In this document: positions 57,675 through 64,000 of the stretch, in pieces | How the letters are laid out: every line of letters begins with the position of its first letter | How positions within the stretch are numbered: position 1 is the stretch's first letter | Source: Euschistus heros | Lineage: Eukaryota; Arthropoda; Insecta; Hemiptera; Pentatomidae | DNA: 64,000 nt | Reading direction: 5' to 3' | Assembly (NCBI GenBank): GCA_003667255.2 | Contig: RCWM02000081.1 | Span: 2,627,501 to 2,691,500, forward strand | Made by a program: the position numbers and the translations under genes | Notes under the pieces: generated by a model | What the model was told of the DNA's origin: nothing | Database searches by the model: none | Seen by the model: only the letters and a program-made list of their open reading frames with translations

Positions 57675-58090
57675 CATTTAGTTGTTAGAAGTAAAGATGT
57701 GTTAATCTACTAAGACGCCAGCAACACCTTATTCTGGCTGCAGAAGTGGGGTTGAACCAAAAAACCAATAAGTCTGTCACCTCCAGGCTCTGGAGTACAG
57801 GAGTGGTATTAACCCTCCAACCCCCTGCTTAAATATACTTAGTAACAGTTTGTTGAAAGGGTCAAAGTTCTCCAGTGGATTTTAAATTAATAAAGGTTAT
57901 GGTCTTCGATACTTTTATTATTTTAATGAGTTTCGTTATAACTCAATTTTTCATTCAATTTTGATTCCCCAATTATCCGATTCCTGAAAAAAAAAATTGA
58001 TATGGAAAATCGATGATCTGAAGTCGATCTAAGAATAAATCGATACGTTTTTAATATATATAATCTTAGATTCTTCTTCCTAATGTGAAT
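57435..58090. other. AT-rich spacer with (TA)n at about 57,600-57,670
   Basis: A TA run about 70 bp long with 'acatatacata' at its start. A less AT-rich block at 57,705-57,830 ('gctctggagtacaggagtgg', 'taaccctccaaccccctgct') has no recognised partner. Confidence 0.5.
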
Positions 58091-58094
58091 AAGA

Positions 58095-58320
58095 GAACAT
58101 TTTAGTACGAAGGTAAGGTTGTACGGTTTAAAAAGGAGGCGAATTGGCCGAAATCACGCCCAACCGCCAGGTTTTTTTCTCCACCTTAAGGGTGCCAACT
58201 CTATATAAGGTGGGTGTGGACTAGAAGTGTCGAAGTTGATATACGCCATTAAGAACAGAAAATAAAAGTTCTGCTTTCAGCCGGATTCGAACTCGGGAAT
58301 TTGGTAGTCAAGTGTCCAGA
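58095..58320 (-). repeat. tRNA-derived SINE, minus strand
   Basis: Read downward from 58,320: 'gacacttgactaccaaattc', 'ccgagttcgaatccggctga' (B-box GTTCGAATCC), 'aagcagaacttttattttct', then the body 'tagagttggcacccttaagg', 'aaaacctggcggttgggcgt'. The A-box side is lost, where a hAT-type end abuts. The body is shared with 44,440 and loosely 40,310; the head junction ('ttttctgtt') is shared with 41,225. Confidence 0.6.
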
Positions 58321-58445
58321 GTTGGACAAAATTTAATCATAGCTATTTGGTAACTAATTTCCTAGAATCACCTGATTTATTAATGATTAAATTTTTCACT
58401 CTTGTAATCATTTGTTTACTAAAAAATGACTGAAATATAATAATA
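58318..58445. mobile_element. hAT-type MITE, one end only
   Basis: Starts 'agagttggacaaaatttaat', 'catagctatttggtaactaa', 'tttcctagaatcacctgatt', the same terminal sequence as the right end of the MITE at 50,688-50,908 (minus strand). No second arm found; truncated near 58,445. Confidence 0.6.
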
Positions 58446-58449
58446 ATAA

Positions 58450-58755
58450 TAGCCTTTTATTAAGTCCATAACTCAAAAAATAAACCTTAAATTCAAATAA
58501 ATACAAATTTAAACTATTTATTAACAAAATTCTTCTGTACTTTTGAACATGGGCCTGTCCTCTGTGACTGTCTGGACACCCTATTATTATATGTCACACC
58601 AGCATATTAAATAAAAAAATTTTCAATTCTTCTAATGATAATGTTTTTACTGTTACTCAAATATTTTTTCGTTTTTATTTTTCTTTATCATTTTTGTCTG
58701 TTCCCTTTCAACAAATATTGTTTTTCTTCATAATTTACTATGTGTAAATTCAGAA
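58450..58755. other. AT-rich spacer, nothing recognised
   Basis: No frame or repeat identified. Confidence 0.3.
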
Positions 58756-58759
58756 ATTT

Positions 58760-59037
58760 TATATTTCAATCAAGTGTGTACCTAATATGCTTTTTTCTTT
58801 ACCGAATGTATATACGGTTTTGTGTGTATATAAGCGTGTTTGTTTATATATTTGTTTACAGATTTTTTTCTCTTTAAATTATTTTATTATAAACTTGTAT
58901 TTACTTTATATTATCTTATTCCATTATTTTATCAAAAATATCTTCGCCAGATGTGATTTACTTTTTAAAATTTATGTGTTATTATTCTTAAGGGAATTTG
59001 TCCCAGAATAAAATTTATTTTCTATCTATCTATCTAT
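58760..59037 (+). repeat. CR1/L2-like LINE 3' UTR with (TCTA)n tail
   Basis: Ends 'aagggaatttgtcccagaat' then 'aaaatttattttctatctat', closing in (CTAT/TCTA)n at 59,022-59,037. The same 'gggacaaggtgtcccagaat' hairpin phrase ends the CR1-like LINE at 26,095-26,115. Short tandem tails of this kind are typical of CR1/L2-like families. No coding part remains; the 58,787-59,011 frame is chance. Confidence 0.55.
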
Positions 59038-59450
59038 CAACAGTCACCTCCATTGACCATCTTTTATCAGTTCTTCTTAAGATGTGCCCTGCCCATTCCC
59101 ATTTTCGTTTCATGATATGGTGAATTATGTCTTTCAGGCGAGTCTTCTGTCTGATGACATAACTCATAGTCTTCTCCTTCCTCCTTATCTTTGTCATGTT
59201 TCTTTCTATTGCTCTTTTCCAGCTTATCAGTTTCCTTGTTAGGGCTTTTGGTCGGGACCAAGACTGTCTACCTAAGGGGACGGTAGGATGTAGAAAAGTA
59301 TCGAAAAATTTCTTTTTTATCTCTTTCGGGAAATCATTTTTCATTATTGCTTTTAATGAAGAGTACTTTGTACATCCTATGAATGTCCTCTATCCACTTC
59401 CTTCCATAATTTATTTGCAAAAGCTGCTGATGGATATAATCACCATTAAT
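59038..59450 (-). pseudogene. RTE-like LINE, C-terminal end, minus strand
   Basis: The frame from 59,344 to 59,030 reads RQSWSRPKALTRKLISWKRA then IERNMTKIRRKEK, then VIRQKTRLKDIIHHIMKRKW and EWAGHILRRTDKRW. This is the QRAMERxMLxxxxRD...IRxxTxVxDxxxxIxxxKWxWAGHxxRxxDxRW pattern of the C-terminal third of RTE/BovB-like proteins. It abuts the (TCTA)n tail of the previous LINE end to end in opposite orientation. Upstream (59,450-59,345) is a remnant of the RT thumb. It differs from the 31-kb and 15-kb LINE tails, so at least three such families occur here. Truncated and inactive. Confidence 0.8.
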
Positions 59451-59454
59451 TAAT

Positions 59455-60640
59455 TAATTGATTAATTTTATTTCAACTCTGCTACCGCGCAACAGCTTAA
59501 TTATAGGAATGATCATTAATCATTACGATAGTAATAATAACTTCATTTATTTAATTGTACTATATAAAAAAAATTATTCATCTTACAACTAACAAATCTT
59601 CCGAATCACAGACCAAACTTTATGTAATTTTATTTTCTTTTGTCAAGTTTCAAACAATCATTTATTCAGTTGAATTAAAAAATAAAAGTTGGTTGTTCAA
59701 CGAGCTGGACCGAGCAATCAGGAAATAACATGGGAGGGTAATGACAGAGGAACCGAGCGCAATAACCCGTGATGGCCGCTAGCCCCGTGGACTTCCGAGC
59801 CTCTTCCCGTGAGATCCCACTCAGAAAATTGAAAATAATTGCCACTGCCGCGCCACTAAAAGTTTTTCATCCCCTCCCTCACCACTCGCCGTAAAACATC
59901 CTCCGGAGGTCTTTGTCGTTTTTTTTTTTTTTGAAAAAAAAAACTTTTTTAACCGCTAGAATATATAATTTATTTTCAACCTCTCGGCAAGGGTGCACCG
60001 TGCGGGTAAAAATTAAATGAAAATAAGTGAAGTAAAAGTAGGCTGAACGTTATAAGAGCTTCAATATATTTTAATTAAAAATATTTTTCAGTTTATGAAT
60101 TAAGTGGCCGTCAAGTGTGAAGCGCATAAACTGTCGAGCTATTTCAACTGTAAAAGTTAATTTGACTCTCCATCATATGAAAGAAACTTTTTTTTTTTTA
60201 CTTAAATTAATCCTCGATATCGATTCCTATGTTTAAAAATAAATCGCTATTGATAAAGTAATCCCTTTAAGAACTAAAAAGATAAATAAATCGACAAAAA
60301 AAATAAACCTATTTAATAAATAGTATCCATTACTGTAATAAATAAATAGGAATTCAATAATATTTATTATCTTCAAGATAGTTTAACATATCACTTTAAA
60401 GCTGTTCAAGTTTCGAAAAAAAATTCAATTTTTTATTTAAGAATATAAATATTCCATAGTTTTTGGGTTGAATTTATTACACAAGAAATTGGAAATGTTA
60501 TGCTCAAAACACCGCAAAAATCTGGGCCTTCATGGTGCTCAAAAACTCTAAAAAAATTCCAATGAAATCCATTGTAAATTAGTGGGAAATTTTATCAAGG
60601 AAAACTGATCTCAAATCCCGATTGAGCACCAAAAACCCTT
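59455..60640. other. Spacer with GC-rich island at 59,690-59,920
   Basis: The island has 'gagctggaccgagcaatcag', 'cgtgatggccgctagccccg' and 'cactgccgcgccactaaaag', the most GC-rich stretch of the last 10 kb. No domain-bearing frame or second copy. The rest is AT-rich. It could be a regulatory island or non-repeat host sequence. Confidence 0.35.
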
Positions 60641-61051
60641 ATAGGGTAAATCACGGGTTATGGTCATAGTTAAGGAAATTGATTGATGCAAAAGAGGATA
60701 TCGCCTAGACTGATTCGCAGATTACTATTTTTTTTACATATTTAGATTCACAAATTCTTGTTCTATTAAATGGTAAATTTACTAAAGCTCTGTATTTTTC
60801 CTTGAAATAATGCATTACAAAAAAAGGGGTGAAATAACTCGGATTTTTCAGTTTTTATGCAAATATCCTAAAAATACCAGTTATGGGCACAGTGTATGAG
60901 TTATGGTCATAGTAAAAACTAGTTATGGTCATATGAACAAAAATTTTGTAAACAATTTGTTTTTATTATTTTAAAATTCACTATTTATGCATACCTATCA
61001 ATCATTTGAGGTTAATAAAAAAAATAAGGATTAATTAATCAAAAATAAAAC

Positions 61052-61266
61052 TCCGAAAACACTTTATTATTACAGTCGTCACCATTAAAAATCCGCGATG
61101 AGTGACACAAAACATCATTTAAATACGTGTTGAAATTTCTTTCAAAATATTTTCCACTGAACCATCCGAAAACACTTTATTATTACAGTCGTCACCATTA
61201 AAAATCCGCGATGAGTGACACAAAACATCAAATACGTGTTCTTCTTTCAAAATATTTTCCACTGAG
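61052..61266 (-). repeat. Tandem duplication of about 108 bp inside the pogo ORF
   Basis: 'ccgaaaacactttattatta' starts at 61,053 and at 61,167. Both copies run through 'aaaaatccgcgatgagtgac' to 'tcaaaatattttccactga'. The copies differ by a few small indels (for example 'atcatttaaatacgtgttga' against 'atcaaatacgtgttc'). Confidence 0.9.
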
Positions 61267-61788
61267 TCAAACCAACCACGGATGTCTTTCTCAGACACAC
61301 AAGAGTGGCTGGCTGGTGATACGGCTTCAGTGGTTCTACTGGAGATATTTGGATGGCGACGGATAAAACCCCTGTACCATCCGTCACTGGGCATACCATC
61401 TTTAAATTTACATTGTCGGTTTGAAACTATTGCTAGGTCTTTGACGCTCAAGAATAAATCAATTTTTCGTTTGGGAAACCCCCGTCTAGAGCAATGAATA
61501 ATCCATTTCTCTAACAGATCCTCCTCTTCAGCAGACAAAATGGGGTCTGCCACCACACTGAAACCTTCCTGTGCACTTTAATCTTCGAGTTAACATCATC
61601 CTAGGGATTTTGTAACTGTTATAATGAAAGGGAGTAATAACATTGGTACTAGGTATTTTAAGTTAGAAAAACATCCATTTCAAAAACACATACATTTTCG
61701 CTATAGATTTTACAGTAGCCCCTTTAAGAATTTTTTCTTTTGCCTGTGTGGCATCATCTTTAGAGTACGAATATCGTATTTTAGGCAT
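61119..61788 (-). pseudogene. Pogo/Tigger-type transposase, DNA-binding part only
   Basis: Exon 1 (61,788 to about 61,690) reads MPKIRYSYSKDDATQAKEKI then LKGATVKSIAKMY, a psq-type HTH. A probable intron of about 120 bp (GT near 61,689, AG at 61,570-61,569) leads to the frame 61,568-61,119. That frame contains LSAEEEDLLEKWIIHCSRRG, then FPKRKIDLFL and DGWYRGFIRRHPNIS followed by SRTTEAVS, the CENP-B-type second DNA-binding domain (E-E-x-x-L...RG(F/W)P...WxxxFxxRHP..SxR). The DDE catalytic domain, which should follow, is absent. Instead the 3' end holds a tandem duplication (SVENILKE twice) and a stop. The linker between the two HTHs looks short, so the splice choice is uncertain. Family known to bind its TIRs in the nucleus; this product could at most bind DNA. 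Confidence 0.8.
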
Positions 61789-62494
61789 AGTTACAAATAA
61801 GTATTTACTGTAAAAAAAAGAAGATTCTAAAAAAAAGCATCTTGAAGAAAAAATAAAATTGTAAAAGCAAGTGACCATTATACATTTATACACTGATCGT
61901 AACTAGTTATGGTCACTGATAGACCTAACATTGTCAACCATGACCAAAACTAGTAAACGTTATCGTATTTTACTTTTAAGATAATACAATCAAACCAGGA
62001 AAAATCTATATTTTTTTAGGAGTAAGAACACTTGTTATGCCAAAAAACTTGAAATGGTCATGGGTGACCGTAACTAAAATCATAGATATTTATAGACCGG
62101 TTGTGGTCAGTTGAAAATTTTAATTGATTAAAGTGACCAAATGAAAAACAAAGGGGTCTGAAGAAAAACAGAAATCAAAATGAGCAGATACATACCTTTA
62201 AAACCTGAAATTGGCGAAGAATTTCAAAGCAATTCCTTAATAATGTACACTTGTAAAATCACACCTACTACACACAGGAGCTATTGTACAACACTAATTC
62301 GGGAAAACATTAACGAAGACAAACGGAAATGGATGGGAGAGAAGGATTCATTAGCAAGTGAGTCATAAGCCCTTCCGTGAAACGTCTCTTAAAAGGATCT
62401 AACAAAGAAAACAAGCAAAGGCTTATTTTTGTTAAAAACGTAAAAACCTGCCCATAACTGGTGAGGTGACCATAACTAGTGTTTTACCCTATGA

Positions 62495-63235
62495 AAAAAT
62501 TTTATAAAAAAAAAAAATAAATAAATAAAAATAAAAAATTACCCCTTTCGAAGACGTTAACATTTCTGAAGTTGAGATTTTATCAACTACTTCTAACGGC
62601 TATAATATTTTCTGTATTCAACCGATTGGAATAGTAATGACATCACTAGAATCAGCGTTAATTCCGCTTTCAATTTATGTGTATAACAACGGGTTTATAT
62701 TCTTTATGTATCGGCTTCAGATTGTAGTGGAAAAAACCTAATTGGAAAAACCTAATCCGCGGTCAACTATAACTTAAGATATCTCAATAAGAAGAAATCC
62801 GGCGACCTCCGCATTTGGGCTAACTATTCAGTTTTACAGCTTCTAAATGCGCTTAAAATATGGTTTCAATTGGTGGCGCAAATTATTTACGTTTTGTAGC
62901 AAATTGACAGCAATTTTTTAATTTTTAACAAATTTGGTTTCTATATGTTTTTTGAGATCAGGAACCTAAAAATGACATTTGATTTTAGTATAAAAATTTT
63001 CCTCACCTATTGAAAAGAAAAAAAAAACGCTTCTGTTTTAAAATGTTTTATTTCGCTATTTATTATTCATCCGAATAAATATAATATAAAAAAAAATCGG
63101 CATTAAAATATGTTAATTACACGTCAAATCGCCCCTTGTTGGAAATACTCTGATATAACACACCTTAATGTTAGCACAATTATAATTTTTCCACACATCA
63201 TATCATATTATATACTTTATACAGTTTTTTTTTTT
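62495..63235. other. AT-rich spacer, nothing recognised
   Basis: A16-type and T16-type runs at 62,506 and 63,225. No frame with a domain. Confidence 0.4.
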
Positions 63236-63239
63236 TTTT

Positions 63240-64000
63240 TATAAGCATTTATTGAAATTTACAACTGTACAGAATATATACATCAAGCAAATGTATTGAC
63301 AACGATTATAATAACATGTTAAAACTTGGGAATAACTACTCATCAGAAGCACTTTATTAAAACTTCTACACTAGAAGGTCTCAAGGCCATCTTCGTTTCT
63401 GACCCCTCGGAGGATTATCAGGAATGAAGTGGGAAGCAAGTTGAGAAACTAACGGATTTGAGTGATTATGGAGCTTACTATGAAAGGATAGGTATCTGGT
63501 GTGGGCTAAATCAGCAACATATGGAACATTAAGATCTTTATGGATAAGTTTATTGGTGACAAAGTAAGGAGCATTGAGGATTTTACGAAGGATTTTGGAT
63601 TGTAAGGATTGAATACGAGATGATTTGGATGGTTTAGTGGAGCCCCAAAGCTCAACTCCGTACGTAAAACAGGTCTAATCACAGTCATGTATATGAGTCT
63701 TTTGTAATTAACTGGGAGCTTGGAACGTTTGTCTAGTAAATGTTGAAGTAGTCTGAAACGACGGGCAGTTTCTTGTTGTTTTAGTGTTGTATGTGGATTC
63801 CAAGTTAGTCGTTTGTCCAGGTGGAGTCCTATTTAGCGTATCTGTTCAACAGGGATTAGTGGAATATCATTAAAGGATTCTGTAGGACAGGAGGACGTAG
63901 GTTTACGACGAAGGGTAAAGGTTATTTGGTAGGATTTGTTTGGATTTAGTTTGATTCTCCATTTTGACACCATTCTTGAAGGTTTAGGATATGGGATTGG
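63240..64000 (-). pseudogene. LINE family A, longest minus-strand copy
   Basis: Read from the window end downward: the region after the catalytic palm (KINPNKSYQITF-like codons with RRKPTSSCPTESFND), 'ctgttgaacagatacgctaa' (PVEQIR), LHLDKRLTWNPHTTLKQQET followed by ARRFRLLQHLLDKRSKL, YMTVIRPVLR, then after a one-base shift the ELWG..KPS and NAPYFVTNKL region, RYLSFHSKLHN, PDNPPRG and RWP. The UTR runs to 63,240 with a T16 (A-tail) end. The reading is almost continuous, with two or three frame breaks. The copy continues past the window edge, so its 5' extent is unknown. Confidence 0.85.

Larger units (their letters stand above)
60644..62489 (-). mobile_element. Pogo-type transposon, truncated transposase (1.85 kb)
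   Basis: Both ends read inward GGGTAAA(T/A)CAC then '(g/t)a/gGTTATGGTCA', bordered by TA (60,642-60,643 and 62,490-62,491). Subterminal zones carry at least eight copies of 'AGTTATGGTCAT'-type words in both orientations (60,658; 60,880-60,945; 61,900-61,945; 62,055; 62,100; 62,455-62,480). The coding region is on the minus strand and encodes only the DNA-binding part, so the element is probably non-autonomous. The 620-bp element at 21,115 shares both ends. Confidence 0.85.

Noticed and set aside
62180..62368. 62-codon frame within the pogo-type element, with apparent GEEFQSN start
   Set aside because: No recognisable domain, and on the strand opposite to the transposase. It could be a small second product, but nothing supports it.

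Overview
This window is AT-rich eukaryotic DNA, almost certainly from an insect or another arthropod. The evidence is the repeat content: several Jockey/CR1/RTE-like LINE families, Tc1 and pogo DNA transposons, Helentron-like elements, tRNA-derived SINEs, (TA)n tracts, and a decayed ORF of a repeat-associated type I recall from arthropod genomes. I see no convincing host gene, no rRNA or functional tRNA gene, no CRISPR array and no prokaryotic signal. Nearly all long ORFs are transposon relics or chance openings in AT-rich sequence. The species cannot be named from the sequence alone.

Layout. 1-8 kb: LINE 3' ends of two Jockey-like families (A at 1 and 6.9 kb, B at 4.1 kb), a 0.77-kb foldback element (4.75-5.51 kb), a possible small pogo-type element (6.0 kb) and a Penelope-like repeat (7.7-8.1 kb). 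9-16.4 kb: two decayed reverse transcriptase pieces, the second ending at a 1.57-kb long-inverted-repeat element; then a Helentron-like copy, an RTE-like LINE end and a broken Tc1 transposase with a probable 115-nt intron. 17.5-18.9 kb: a 1.3-kb foldback element with arms of about 400 bp. 21.1-21.8 kb: a deletion derivative of a pogo element. 22.8-24.1 kb: a family A LINE and an adjoining GC-rich block. 25.4-28.7 kb: a CR1-like LINE end, the arthropod-type orphan ORF, a (TA)n tract, a tandemly duplicated LINE tail and a second Helentron-like copy. 30.6-32.1 kb: an RTE-like LINE enclosed by inverted repeats that carry hammerhead-like motifs. 33-50 kb: mostly 5'-truncated LINE ends on both strands, with SINEs and Penelope-like ends. 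50.7-58.5 kb: a hAT-type MITE, Penelope-like repeats, and an intact Tc1 transposon nested in a third Helentron-like copy. 58.8-64 kb: LINE ends, a 1.85-kb pogo-type element with a truncated transposase, and a minus-strand family A LINE.

The one gene that looks functional is the 338-codon Tc1-type transposase at 54,684-55,700. Its element (54,351-55,955) keeps TA target duplications, 32-bp terminal repeats that match perfectly, and a second inner repeat at each end (IR/DR arrangement), so it looks recent and possibly active. The pogo-type element at 60,644-62,489 explains the shorter element at 21.1 kb, which shares its ends but lacks the coding region.

Limits: family names rest on motifs recognised by eye. 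LINE clade, Helentron, Penelope and SINE assignments need consensus building and database comparison. Most boundaries of decayed elements are good to some tens of bases only.
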